Shown here one piece after another: positions 34,896 to 47,900 of a stretch of DNA of 64,000 nt. Under the pieces are notes generated by a model. It had not been told where the DNA came from, did no database searches, and was given only the letters and a program-made list of their open reading frames with translations. The stretch covers positions 1,422,846-1,486,845 of the forward strand of contig NZ_JAIOAO010000003.1 of NCBI RefSeq assembly GCF_021190955.1, written 5' to 3'. Origin of the DNA: Parachryseolinea silvisoli. Lineage in GTDB: Bacteria; Bacteroidota; Bacteroidia; Cytophagales; Cyclobacteriaceae. Both the position numbers and the translations under genes were made by a program. Position 1 is the stretch's first letter. Each line of letters begins with the position of its first letter.

Positions 34896-35897
34896 ATGAA
34901 CATCGAAGAAAGAATACATGCCCTCGCGACATTGGGCACCCATCTCCAGGAGTTGACCCACGACGAATTTCAGTCGATCGCCGACCGTGCATCGCGTGAA
35001 AATCCCTGGTTCACACAAGACAATGTACGCATGGCATTCGACGGCATCATCCGGATGCTGGACGAAAGCAAACTTCGTACATGGATTGCACCGTACACGT
35101 TTCCAGGCACTTCCCGCCTGGTCGCGCTGGTCCTGGCCGGCAACATTCCGCTCGTTGGTTTTCACGATTTGCTGGCCGTACTAATCAGCGGCCACCGTGC
35201 CCTCGTTAAGCTCAGCTCGAAAGACGCAGCATTGCCGAGGCTTATACTCGAAACCCTGGCCGTCATCTCGCCTGCGCTCCATGCACAGGTGCAAATCGCC
35301 GAGCAGCTAAAAGACTTTCAGGCTGTGATCGCCACGGGCAGCGACAATTCCGCACGCTACTTTGATTATTACTTTAGCAAGTACCCACACATCATCCGGA
35401 AGAACCGGACGTCCGTCGCGATCCTTCAAGGCGATGAAACCGAAGCCGAGCTTAGCGCGCTCGGCACCGACATCTTCAGCTACTTCGGCCTGGGCTGTCG
35501 CAACGTCTCCAAGCTGCTGGTACCGGAGGGCTATACGTTCGATCGTTTCTACCCGTCGCTGGATGCACACCGCGACATCATTCACCATCACAAGTATTGC
35601 AACAATTACGACTATCAAAAGTCGATCATGCTCGTCAATAGCACAAAATTCCTTGATAACGGATTCCTGATGTTACACGAGAGCACCCGGCAGGTCTCCC
35701 CTATCTCCGTTGTATACTACGAACACTATAAAACCCCGGAAGCACTCGCCGCAAACCTGGCAGAAAATTCAGACAAGCTGCAGTGCATTGTCGGTCGGGC
35801 GCCGGGGGCCACTGTGCCGTTCGGCCAGGCACAGTTCCCGGAAGTATGGGACTATGCCGACCGCGTCGATACGCTGCAGTTCCTCTCCACGCTATAG
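34896..35897 (+). CDS. Acyl-CoA reductase (LuxC-like family)
   Basis: The 333-aa protein belongs to the aldehyde-dehydrogenase-related acyl-CoA reductases (LuxC family). Visible segments are ALVLAGNIPLVGFHDLLAVL, ISGHRALVKLSSKDA, AVIATGSDNSARYFDYYF, IRKNRTSVAIL and the YFGLGCRNVSKLLVPEGY stretch containing the probable catalytic cysteine. The reaction would reduce an acyl-CoA to an aldehyde with NAD(P)H, but the substrate of the Bacteroidota version is not established. It is divergent from the ferredoxin gene and is followed by a bidirectional terminator. Confidence 0.85.
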   Translation: MNIEERIHALATLGTHLQELTHDEFQSIADRASRENPWFTQDNVRMAFDGIIRMLDESKLRTWIAPYTFPGTSRLVALVLAGNIPLVGFHDLLAVLISGHRALVKLSSKDAALPRLILETLAVISPALHAQVQIAEQLKDFQAVIATGSDNSARYFDYYFSKYPHIIRKNRTSVAILQGDETEAELSALGTDIFSYFGLGCRNVSKLLVPEGYTFDRFYPSLDAHRDIIHHHKYCNNYDYQKSIMLVNSTKFLDNGFLMLHESTRQVSPISVVYYEHYKTPEALAANLAENSDKLQCIVGRAPGATVPFGQAQFPEVWDYADRVDTLQFLSTL

Positions 35898-35923
35898 GAG
35901 TTAACCACCAGCATCAAAACAAA

Positions 35924-35955
35924 GAAGGCTGCCTTTTGGGCAGCCTTCCTTTTTC
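35924..35955. terminator. Bidirectional terminator between the acyl-CoA reductase and the giant adhesin gene
   Basis: A perfect 10-bp stem (35924-35933 with 35939-35948) has a TTTTG loop. CTTTTT follows on the plus strand, and on the minus strand the hairpin is followed by TTTGTTTTG. Confidence 0.8.
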
Positions 35956-35977
35956 ACTAATTACTATCTACTATTTA

Positions 35978-38900
35978 CTAAGGCTTTGTACCACGAAGCA
36001 CTTCCACCCAACCGGTCAACGGATCGCCGTTGCCAATCTTCAGGCGGTAGAAGTAAATACCGTCTGATGTGTCTTTCGCATCCCAGTTATTCTGGTAAGC
36101 GTTGGAAGAGTACACTTGTTTACCCCAACGATCGCTAATCACCAGCTTCGCACCGTTGTCTGCCGGCAGGTTGCGGATAAAGAACAGATCGTTTATACCA
36201 TCCTCGTTCGGTGTAAAGATGTTCGGAATATAGATATCGGTATCCAGCGGCACGCGGCCGATCAATTCGAACTCACAGCCACCTTCATCCCGTATCGTTA
36301 CGCTGTAGCGACCGGCGGGCAGGTGATCGTAGTCTTTCTGATATCGCTGGTTGCTATTGAGCTCTACTGGTTCCCAGTTGGTCTGGTATGATTGCCCTGG
36401 CACCGCCGCGGAATCCAACTCGATCTGGATTTCATACGGCACCTCGCCGCCGACAAAGTTCACCACTTCCATGGTCCCGTTGAAGATATCCGGGTACGAT
36501 TCTGTGCGTTTGCCCACTTGCGCGCCAAGCTGCTCACGTACTACATAATCCTTCTCCTCGGCAGCCATGATTCCACATGTCATGTTTGTTTGCGTTACGC
36601 GAATCACATATTCATCTGGTATCGCTATGAACTGATAAGTGATCGGATTATCAAACGAAAACGATCTGGCAGTCGTCGACGCATAGGCCATTTCACTGCC
36701 GAATTTGCGGAAGATGCGAATGTCAAAGCTTGTTCCAGGCTCACCTTTCAGATTGTCCAATATCAGCGAAACAACATTGTCATTACACTGTGTGAGTATA
36801 TCATACGAAACTGCCTGTGCACCACCGATGGTGAATGGTCCCTGGCGGGTCGGGCAAAGCGCATCGCTGGTCTTCACATAGATATAGTACGTGCCCACGA
36901 TCAGGTTCTCAAATTTGTACGGCAGATCGGTGGGGCCGGAAGAGGTAATAGGAGTATACGTCTCGGGCTCCACGAAGGCATCTTTTGTGATACCAATCTC
37001 GTACGCGCCTAAGTTCGGGAATGACACATCCAAATGACCACTCAACCCGTTGTTCGAACAATCGGCATCGTTCACAGTGACATCGAATTCTACAAAGCCC
37101 GGGAACGTTACATCGACTGAGAAATCACGTGTACACGTGCCATCGCTCACGGTCAGGGTATGCGTTCCACCGACCAGGTCGGTAAATGAGTTGCCCGGTT
37201 GGAATGATCCGCCATCCATCGAGTAGCTATAACCACTGCCTGCACCGCCCGTTGCCGCGATGTTGGTCACTGCGCCGCCATCGTCGCAGGTCGCAGGTTC
37301 TACTGTATAGGTTGCTTGCAGCTGAGGCCGTTGAGCGTTGATGGTTACGGATACTTCTGCCACACAAACATCCGACGCATCGTCGCGGAACAGGATGTTG
37401 TAGGTTCCATTCGGCGGCAGCACGTCGATCGTATTGCCCGATACAAAGTTACCTATCCAGGTAACGCCGCCGTCCAGTGAGTATTCGTACGGTGAGTTAC
37501 CACCTGTCAAAGTAAACGTAGCCTTACCCGTTTCTTCGCCAAAGCATACCGCATCGATCACATTGGATACGGCCGCGTCTACGGTAGGTCGTAACGGCAA
37601 ACTAATCGAGCGTTCGCAGCTATTGCCTGCAACATCCGCGATGGTGAATTTATAGTCGTCCGGAGACAAGCCTGTATACGTAATAGTGCCTGCAAACTCA
37701 GAATCCTGACGGAGGTATCCGGTAGTCAATCCGGACAAGCTCAAACCATAACGTCCACTAACATCACCGCTGTAGTGGATCACTATTACACCATCCGCCT
37801 GGTCGTCGCACGTAGGACGTTTTGTCAACGTAGCGTCTACGCTTACTGTAAAGACGAAGCAATTCGGACCAACCGGGTTACACGCAGGATCCGAAGCACT
37901 GCGCAATGTCAGTGTGAACGTTGATAACTGACGACTACAAGAAGTACCTGTGCGGATGCCAATGACCACAAAATTGGTCGTCGCCGTGATCGTACCGATG
38001 TTGAGTGTAATGTTGCTCCCGTTACCCGGTCTGGAATCTACCAGTGCGTTGTCGGACAGGCGGCGCAGCTCATACGTGACGGCGGCTTCAGAGTTAGCAA
38101 CCAGTACCGTTGCACTGTTGCCTGGACATACCGCCGTTGCGCTCGGTGTCACCGTAGTCATTATCGGCAGCGCATTCACGCGCACTACCGCCGTGTCGGT
38201 CAACAGCGCAGAACAAGTTCCATTGTTGGCAAGCACACTGTAGACTGTTGTGGTCGTCAGTACTGGAGTCACCAGTCCCAACGGACTGCCGGTACCCAAC
38301 ACCGGACTACCCACCAGCGTACCACCTACCTGCAACTGATAGCTTACGCCCGATTGCGAACCGGACAGTTGCACTGTCGAGGTCGCGCCTTCGCATATGC
38401 GCACCGGCACCGCGGTGGCTGTCAGAGCAAGATTGATCGTGCCGCTGACATTGATCGTTACTTTAGTCGTCAACTCGATCCCCGGACACTGCGTGCCGCT
38501 CGCGAAGACATTGAATGTCGTACTCGCGCTCAGGACATCGGTCGCGAGTATAATATCGCCACCTGTACCTGTAACCGCAGAACCAACAAGAGCATCATTA
38601 GCATCGTTACGAAGCTGATAGCTAATGCCCGCTTGCGAACTTTCCACACGTATGTTGGCCTTGCCACCTACACAAATCGGAGGTGCCGGTGCAGCAATGG
38701 ATACAATGCGGTCTTTTACCGCCGGCTCAACCGTGACGGTCGCTATGTTATTCATCTGTACCGAACACTCGGCGCTCGGATCTGTATTCTTCGCCAGTAC
38801 ATTAAAGGTCGTCGTTGCCGTCAGCGCGCCGGTAGGCAGTGGCAATACGCTTCCGTTGCCGGTCAGCGGTGTACCCACCAGGCTATTGTCGGCATCGAGA

Positions 38901-41900
38901 CGCAACTGGTATTCCACATTTGTCTCCGAACCCGTGATTTCGATCATTGTGCTGCCACCTTCGCAGATAACAGGGTCGGCCGGCGCGATTGGCAGCGTAA
39001 CGTCTACGACACCTTTCACATCGATCACCGGTACGGTGAAGAGCTCAACCGCCGGACATGCCGTGCCACTGGTAGCCAGAATGTTCACCGTGGTTTGTAC
39101 CGTCAGCGGCCCGGTGTTCAACGTAATCGTACCACCGTTTCCTGTTGCGGGAAGACCGATGTTGCTGTTATCGGCGTCGTTACGAAGCTGATAGCTCACG
39201 CCTGCCTGCGACGCAAAAATATAAATGTCTGTACTTCCTCCTACGCACAGCGGGTTATTGTCCACGCTGATATTGAGGTTCGGATCCGGATTTTTTTCAA
39301 CCGTAACAGTAGCGCGCTGTGTAAGCTCGATCGAGCAGGTTGCATTGCTCGCCAATACGTTGAATTCGGTCGTTTGTGTCAGCGTTCCGGTAGACAGGTC
39401 AATGGGGGCTCCTGTTCCAGTCACGGGAGTTCCAACCAGGCTGTTGTCTGCGTTCCTCCGGAGCTGGTATGTTACACCATTCTCCGATCCGCCCAGGCGA
39501 ATCGTGGCAGTACCAGTCTCGCAGATCGGTCCGCTCGCCGTCACGGTAAAGCTCGTGTTGATCACACCTTGTACTACGACATCCAGCGGCGTAGCGGGGA
39601 AGTCTACCGTCGCACAACCCGTCAGCGATGCCCGTACAATAAACCGCGTAGTGGCCGTCAGCGCTCCGGTTGGGAGCAAGATCGTGGTACCAGGGCCTGT
39701 GCCAGTCACCACACCGCCAACCGGCGTGTTGCTGTCGGCATTGATCAGCTGGTAGCTCACGCCAAGTTGCGGATTCACTACAGAGATATCACTGCTACCA
39801 TTCATACATACCGGTGTCGGATTTGCGCTTACCGCCAGGGTCGCATCCAATCCGTTCAGGATCGTAATACGGATGGTCTCGCTCGCGCGGTCACAAGGAC
39901 CGACCGGGTCGTTAGTTATGTAAATCAAGTCGGCAAAGCCAGCCGCTATGTCATTCGGGCCGGGCGTATAAATCGCGTCTGCCTTTGTTGCATCGTCAAA
40001 TGTACCATCACCCGTCAGCGTCGTCCACGAAGCGGAGCTTGCACCACCCCCAAACGTTCCGTTCAACGGTTGCGTGTTTGTACCCGCGCAAACGGTCTGA
40101 GGAGATCCCGCGTCAACAATGGGCGCGGCGTTGATGCGTACCACCATCGTGTCGATCATCACGCACGTACCGACAGCATTCAGGTATATCACAACGCTAT
40201 CGCGTGCAATATCCTGCAGCCCTATTTTATAACTGGTTAACGGTGTCGCCGTATTACCAAATACACCATCACCATCTGTTGTCCATAGAATACCCGTAGC
40301 AGACCCGCCAAATGTTCCCGTCAGGTTAACGTCTGTGACGTCTGAACAGATCGTCTGATCCGGACCAGCGTTGACAGTAGCGGCCGGTCTGATGGGTACT
40401 ACTACATTGTCCGATACCGGTGCGCAGGGGCCAGCCGTGGTCGCCGTAAGCGTTACCGTTGCGGCAGCGATGTCGCCTGCCCCCGGAGTATAGGTAGCAT
40501 TCGCCAACGTAGCGTCATCAAAGGTACCATCGCCGGATGTTGTCCACACCACACCGGTTGTGCCGGTGAACGTAGCTGTTACAGCGATCACCTGATTCGC
40601 GCATACATCGGCCGGGCCACTGGCATTCACCGTCGCACCGTTGCTGATAGAAATCTCTACCTGGTCAGTCAGTGCTGTACACGGGCCTGCACCGTCAGGA
40701 TCCGTCGTTGTCAACGTCAGCGTTACGCCACCGGCGGTGATTTCCGCCGCGGACAGCGTATATACTGCATTCAATGTCTGATTGTCCGGGGCAAAAGTGC
40801 CCGTACCGCCGCTCCACGTAGCCGTGGTGGCGGAAGAGTTGGTCGGGAAGCTACCGGCCAGCGTCACGTCGGTATCGCCTGCACAAATGAGCTGGTCAGT
40901 ACCTGCGCTCACGAGGGCTGCAGGGTTGATGGTAATCGTTACCGCATCCGTCTTGACAGCGCAAGGACCGGTTGTTGTCAACGTCAGCGTTACTGTACCG
41001 GCTGTTCTTTCGGCAGCGCTCGGTGTATAGACAGCATTTAGTGTCGTGTTGTTCGGGGCAAATGTGCCTGTGCCCCCGCTCCATGTACCGCCTGTTGCAC
41101 CGCCGCCTACCACACCCGCCAGTGTCACGGTCTGATCGGCGCAAATAGCCGCAGCCGCGCCGGCATCGACGGTCGCTTCCGGCAACACCTCAATGGTGAT
41201 CGTCGCCGGTGAACTTGTACATGTAGCATTGCTTACGGTCAGTTGACCATTGTAAGAATCAGCCGGTACTGTTGTAGGGAAAGTGATCACGATAGGCGAA
41301 GCCATCATGGTAGCACCAACAATGTCGGCGAAGCCAGCGGCTTTCGCTGCCGCATTGAAGATGATGCTATAGGTCGCTGGTGTGCCGGTCGTACCCGTGT
41401 ACGCCATCTCGACGGAACCATCACCTTCGCAGGCCTCCAGGGTAGAGGTAGTCAGTGTAATCGTCGGAAGCGCCAGGATGGTTACAGTCACCGGATAGTT
41501 GGTGCTTTCACACAGACCTGTACTTCGGCGCACTTTCAGCGTAGCATTATACGTGCCGGCAACAGCCGATCCAGGGATCGTTATCGCGATCGGACTGGCT
41601 GGGAGTGTCACGTAGGCCACATCGACAAAGCCAGCAGTTTGCGCGGCAGCATCGAAGTCAAGCGTGTATTGATCCGGCGTACCCGTGGTACCCGAGTACG
41701 TGATGGAAGCCGTCGTTGCCCCCAGACATACATCGGGACTTGCGTCCGTTACTGTAATGGTCGGCGCCGTCGTCAGCTCAATCGTGAAGGTCGAATCCGG
41801 GCTCGTGCAGCTAACCGCTCCATTCACAGTCGTCACATTGATGGTCGCGTTGTATATGCCTGCCGCTGCGGTTGCAGAAACGGCAACCACGATCGGGCCA

Positions 41901-44900
41901 GACGCCGGCATTGTCACGTTCGCGATGTCCGCAAAGCCAGCTGTGTTGGCAGCAGCGTCGAAGTTGATCGAGTAATTCTGAACAGGTACGTTGGTCGTAT
42001 ACGCCAGGTTAACCGATGTCGCCCCCACGCACGCAGACGGGTCGGGCCCCGGTGTGATGATCGGTGTTTGTAGTATCTCGATTTCGAGAGCATGGTCAAC
42101 CAAACACGTTGTTGTGCTATTGCGGAAGGTTACTACGGCATTGTATGTCGCCGCGTCTGCACCTACCGGGATGTTGATCGTAATATTGGTGTTATACGGT
42201 GCGTTGGTCACGTCCACAAAACCCTCAGCTTTCGCCGCCGCGTCAAAGACGATACTGTAGAAGTCGGGGCTGCCATTCAGGCTTGAAGTCAGGGTTGCCG
42301 TCGTGGCACCCTGGCAAACAGTAACAGGATCGGTAATCGACACAATGTCTACGGCCGGCTGTACCGTGATCGTCACGGGTATACCCGCGCTGGTACAACC
42401 TGCGGCGCTGTTGCCCACACTCAGTACAGCATTGTACGTGCTGCCCATTGTCACACCTGCAGGAACCGTCACCAGGATCGGGTTGGTCAGGCCACCATTC
42501 GTCACGTCGGTGAAGCCTGCAGCCTGTGCCGCCGCATCGAAGTCGAGTGTATATTGGTTCGGGCTGCCCGTAGCGGTAAAGAAAATCCGTGCCGTTGCGT
42601 CACCAAAGCAAATCACGGGCGCCGTCGTCACGGTTACCGTCGGGGTGGTAATCACGTCGACGTTAAACGGCACAGGCGGTGAGCTGACGCAGGATGCAAC
42701 GCTGTTCCGCACAACGATCGTCGCAGCATAGCTGCCCACAACCGCAGTACCCGGCACGTTAATCACGATCGGGTTTGTCAGCGTGGCGTTCGTTATATCC
42801 GTAAAGCCGGCCGCTTTCGCCGCCGCGCTGAATACAATGCTATATTGATCGGGGCTTCCCGTAGCCGTATAATGAAGGTCCGCGGTCGGCCCACCCACGC
42901 AGACAGAAGCGTCGTCGAGTATGGTGATCGCCGGTTTCTCCAGTATTCTCACCTGGATATTCTTCACCGCACTGGAGCAGCCCGTGGTGGCATTCTTCAC
43001 TGTCACGGTAGCGTTATACGTACCGGCAGCAGCTGTCGTCGGCACCACAATCGTAATCTGGGCAGCCGGCAATGTCGCGTCGGTAATATCTACAAATCCC
43101 TGGCCCTGGGCCGCCGCATCGAAGTCGATGCTATAGCGATTAGGCGTTCCCGTCGCGCCGCTGTAAGGCAGGATCGCCGAAGAGCTACCCTGGCAAACCG
43201 GGTTGATTGTCCCGAGCGTCACATTGGGCAAGGCATTGATACGGATGGTAAAGCTGCGGTTCGGGCTGGCACAACCCGCTGCCCCCGCTTTCACAGAAAG
43301 GGTAGCGGTATAATTGGTCGCCGTCGCCGTGGTCGGTATGGTTATTTGAATCGGCGCTCCCCCGGCCGGCAGCGTAGCATCCACCACGTTGGTGAATCCT
43401 GCTGTTTGCGCGGCGGCGCTGAAAGTAATGCTATACAAAGTAGCCGGAGAGCCTGTCGTGACATACGACAAAGGCGCGATCGTTGCACCCAGGCAAACCG
43501 TCGTGGGTGTTGTCACCGTCAGGGTCGGGCTATCCACCACCTCAATGGTGAACGGATACGCCGTGCTCGGACAAGCTTCCGCACCCGTGCGGTACACTGT
43601 CACCGTGCCATTGTAAACACCCAGGGCCGCACCGCCAGGTACTGTAATGACAAAGCGTCCCGACGCCAGGGTCGCGCCCGTAACGTCAGCAAAACCAGCA
43701 GTCTCCGCCGCAGCATCAAAGTCAATATCATAGCGGTTCGGAGTACCTGTCGGATTCGTATAAGGTAGATTGACCGTAGTTGTTCCACGACATACTGTCG
43801 GGCTCGCCCCCAACGTGATGGTAGGCGTATCGATCAACTGAATATTGATGTTGCGGTTCGTGCTCCTACAGCCCGATACCGAGCTGCGCACGGTAAGCGT
43901 CGCACTGTACAATACGTTCGGAAGCGCAGTCCCAGGAATCGGAATCGCGATCGGTCCGGGCGTAGCGGGCAATGTAGCGTCTACAACATTGACAAAACCG
44001 GCTGCCTGCGCAGCGGCATTGAAGGTAATGCTGTACAGATCCGGGTTACCGGTAGTCGTTGTAAAGGGCAGGTTCGCCGTGGTGGCGCCGATACACGGGC
44101 GGGGATTAGTTCCCAGCGTAATGGTCGGCAGTGGCACGATGGATATCGTGATGGTCTGCGGCACACTGCCGCAAGTCACCGTCGTATTCCGTACGGTGAG
44201 TGTAGCCGTATAGCTTCCCGCAGGAACACCCGCCGGTATCGCGATCGTGATCGGGCTGACGGGCAGCACGGCATCTACGATATCGACAAATCCGGCGGCG
44301 TTGGCCGTGGTATTAAAATCCAGGCTGTAGCGATCCGGGCTTCCGCTGGTGCCCGTATAGGGCAATGTCGTCGAGCCCGCTGTGGCGCTAACGCAGGCAC
44401 TCGGGTTCGTTGTCGACAGGGTGATCGAAGGGGCTGTCAGGATCGTCACCGTTACGGTCATCGGGGCGCTCGGACAGGTTGTCGTACTGTTCGCCACGGT
44501 CAGCGTCGCGGTATAAGAGCCTGCTGTGGCAGTGGTCGGAATGGCGATCGTAATGGAGCCCGCCGGCAATACAACATTGGTGATGTCTGCAAATCCTGCC
44601 GTATTAGCGGCCGCGTCAAAATCCAGGGTATAGCGGTTGGGAGTCCCCGTCGCGCCGCTGTAGGGCAGCGTAGCGGAAGTGGCACCCAAACACACCGGAT
44701 CGATCGTACCGGGCGTGATCGATACCGATGGATTGATCACAATATTAATGTTCTGTACCTGGCTCGCGCAGGTGGTTGTCAGGTTGCGTACCGACAGGGT
44801 AGCCGCATATGTACCCGCCGGGGTGTTCGGCGGCACGGCAATGCCGATCGGGCTGGCCGGCAACGTAGCGTTGACTATGTTGGTGAAGCCCGCCGTAATA

Positions 44901-47900
44901 GCCGCCGCGCTGAAAGTGATACTATATTGTGTCGGGGCACCGGTTGTAGCACTGTACGGCACGTTTACCGTGGTACCCGTCGTGCTAAAGCAGATCGGAG
45001 CGATCGTACCCAACGTGATCGTCGGGCGCGGGCTTACCGTGATCGTAACGTTGATCGGGGCGCTCGTACAGTTCGTCGTACTGTTACGTACCGTCAGCAC
45101 ACCGTTGTAGGTGCCTGCGGCAATGTTCGTCGGCAGGGTAACAGACATGGCACCCGCCGGCAGGTTGACGTTGGTCACATCCGTCAGGCCGGCAGTCTGG
45201 GCCGCGGCGTCGAAATCGATGCTGTACTGATTCGGAGCACCGGTGGTGTTGGTATACGGCAGGCTGGCCGCAGCATCGCCCTGGCAGGCCTGGGCGTTCG
45301 GGGTCAGCGTAATAGTAGGGACAGTGTTGATCGTGATCGAAATGTTCTGCGTCGCGCTCACACATCCGGCGGCGGCGTTGCGCACTGTAATGGTGCCCGT
45401 ATAGGTACCGGGTGCAGCGCCGGCAGGCACCGCGATCGTGATCGGGCTGACCGGAAGTGCAACATTTGACACGTCGGCAAAGCCTGCGGTGTTCGCCGCG
45501 GCGTTGAAGTCTATGCTATACTCGTCCGGGGTACCCGTTGTATTGGTGTACGGCAGGCTGGCGCTCGTCGTGCCGGCACAAACCGGCTGGATTGTACCCA
45601 GTGTGATGGTCGGCGCAGGCAGGATCGTTACCGTGATAGTTTGCGTAGCACTTGTACAGCCCGTGACACTGTTGCGAACGGTCAGCGTGCCAGTGTACGT
45701 TCCGACCGGGGCGGCCGGAGGCACGGAAATGACGATCGGCGTAGCGCCCAGCGTCGCGTTGGTCACATCAGCAAAGCCTGCAGTCTGGGCCGCGGCGTTG
45801 AAGTCGATGCTGTATTGGTCCGGGGCACCGGTTGTATTCGTATAAGGCAGATTGGCCGAGGTTGAGCCGAAACACACCTGCGGATTAACGCCAAGCGTGA
45901 TCGTCGGAACATTGATGATCGTAATGGTTACGTTCACCGGCGGAGCGCTCACGCAACCCGTTGTAGTATTGCGCACTGTCAGCGCAGCGTTGTAGCTGCC
46001 CACAACCGCGGTACCGGGAATCGTCACGGTGATCGCGCCCGCCGTCAGCGTGACATTGGTCACATCAGCAAAGCCCGCTGTGTTAGCCGCGGCGTCGAAG
46101 TCGAGGCTGTACTGGTTCGGCGAACCGGTCGTACCGCTATACGGTATGCTGGCAGTCGTGCTGCCGATACACACCGGCTGGATCGTACCCACCGTAATCG
46201 TTGGAAGCGCGTCGATCACGATCGTGATCGGATATACGATGCTTTCACACGTTGTCGTACCATTGGTCACCGTCAACGAACCACTGTATGTGCCGGCCGG
46301 CGTGTTGGCCGCTACCGGTATTGTGATCGGGCTGGCCGGAAGTGTAACACCCGTTACATCGACAAAGCCGGCCGTGTTCGCCGCGGCGTTAAAGTCTATA
46401 CTATAGAGTGTCGGGCTATTGGTTGTCGCCGTGTAAGGCAGTGAGACGGACGTCGCCGTGGTGCTGAAGCAGATCGGCGCGATCGTACCCAGCGTGATGG
46501 TCGGCAAAGGCAAGATTCTCACCGTAATGGTATGAGTCGCGCTCGTACAGCCCGTAACACTGTTGCGAACGGTCAGCGTGCCTGTATAGGTTCCAACCGG
46601 ACCGGCCGCAGGCACAACGATGACGATCGGCGTAGCGCCCAGCGTCACGTTAGTCACATCAGCAAAGCCTGCAGTCTGGGCCGCGGCGTTGAAGTCGATG
46701 CTGTATTGGTCCGGGGCACCAGTCGTATTTGTGTACGGCAGGTTGGCCGAGGTCGAACCGGAACACACCTGCGGATTAGCACCCAGCGTGATTGTCGGAA
46801 CACCGATAATCGTAATGGTCACGTTCACCGGCGGAGCGCTCACGCAGCCCGTTGTAGTATTGCGCACCGTCAGCGCAGCGTTGTAGCTACCCACAACCGC
46901 GGTACCGGGAATCGTCACGGTAATCGCGCCCGCCGTCAGCGTGACGTTGGTCACATCAGCAAAACCCGCTGTGTTAGCAGCGGCGTCGAAGTCGAGGCTG
47001 TACTGGTTCGGCGAACCGGTCGTACCGCTATACGGTATGCTGGCAGTCGTGCTGCCGATACATACCGGCTGGATCGTACCCACCGTAATCGTTGGAAGCG
47101 CGTCGATCACGATCGTGATCGGATATACGATGCTTTCACACGTTGTCGTACCATTGGTCACCGTCAGCGAACCGCTGTACGTACCGGCCGGCGTGTTGGC
47201 CGCTACCGGTATTGTGATCGGGCTGGCCGGAAGTGTAACACCCGTTACATCGACAAAGCCGGCCGTGTTCGCCGCGGCGTTAAAGTCTATACTATAGAGT
47301 GTCGGGCTATTGGTTGTCGCCGTGTAGGGCAGCGAGACGGACGTCGCCGTGGTGCTGAAGCAGATAGGGGCAATCGTACTCAACGTAATCGTCGGGCGCG
47401 GACGCACCGTAAGCGTATAGTTGATTGGGTCGCTGACACAGCCGGTCACGCTGTTGCGTACCCGCAGCACACCATTGTACGTGCCCGCGGCAATACCGGT
47501 CGGAACCGAGATCAGGATCGGGCTCGCATTCAGGGTTGCATTGGTCAGGTCGGTCAGACCGGCAGCTTGTGCGGCGGCATCAAAATCCAGGCTGTACTGA
47601 TCCGGCGCGCCAGTAGTGTTGGTATACACCAGATCTGCCGTGGCATCGCCCTGACAGGCCAGTGCAGCCGGATTGATCGTAATCGTCGGCAACGCAATGA
47701 TAGTCACCGTAAACGGCACCGCCGGATTGCTCACGCAACCCGTTGTGAGATTTGTTACTGTAATCGAACCGTTGTACGTACCCACTGGGGCACCGCCAGG
47801 AACGACCAGTGTAATGTTGCCCGGGGCAGCGGCCAGCGTAGCGTTCGTCACATTGACAAAGCCCGCGGTCAATGCGGCCGCATTGTACGTAATGCTGTAG

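Noticed and set aside
38354..40240. Long plus-strand open frame (628 codons) and similar frames at 41243-42073, 42845-43768 and 46532-48268
   Set aside because: They lie antisense to the repeat adhesin, are rich in Arg/His/Cys and repeat with the same period. They are products of its biased codon use, not genes.
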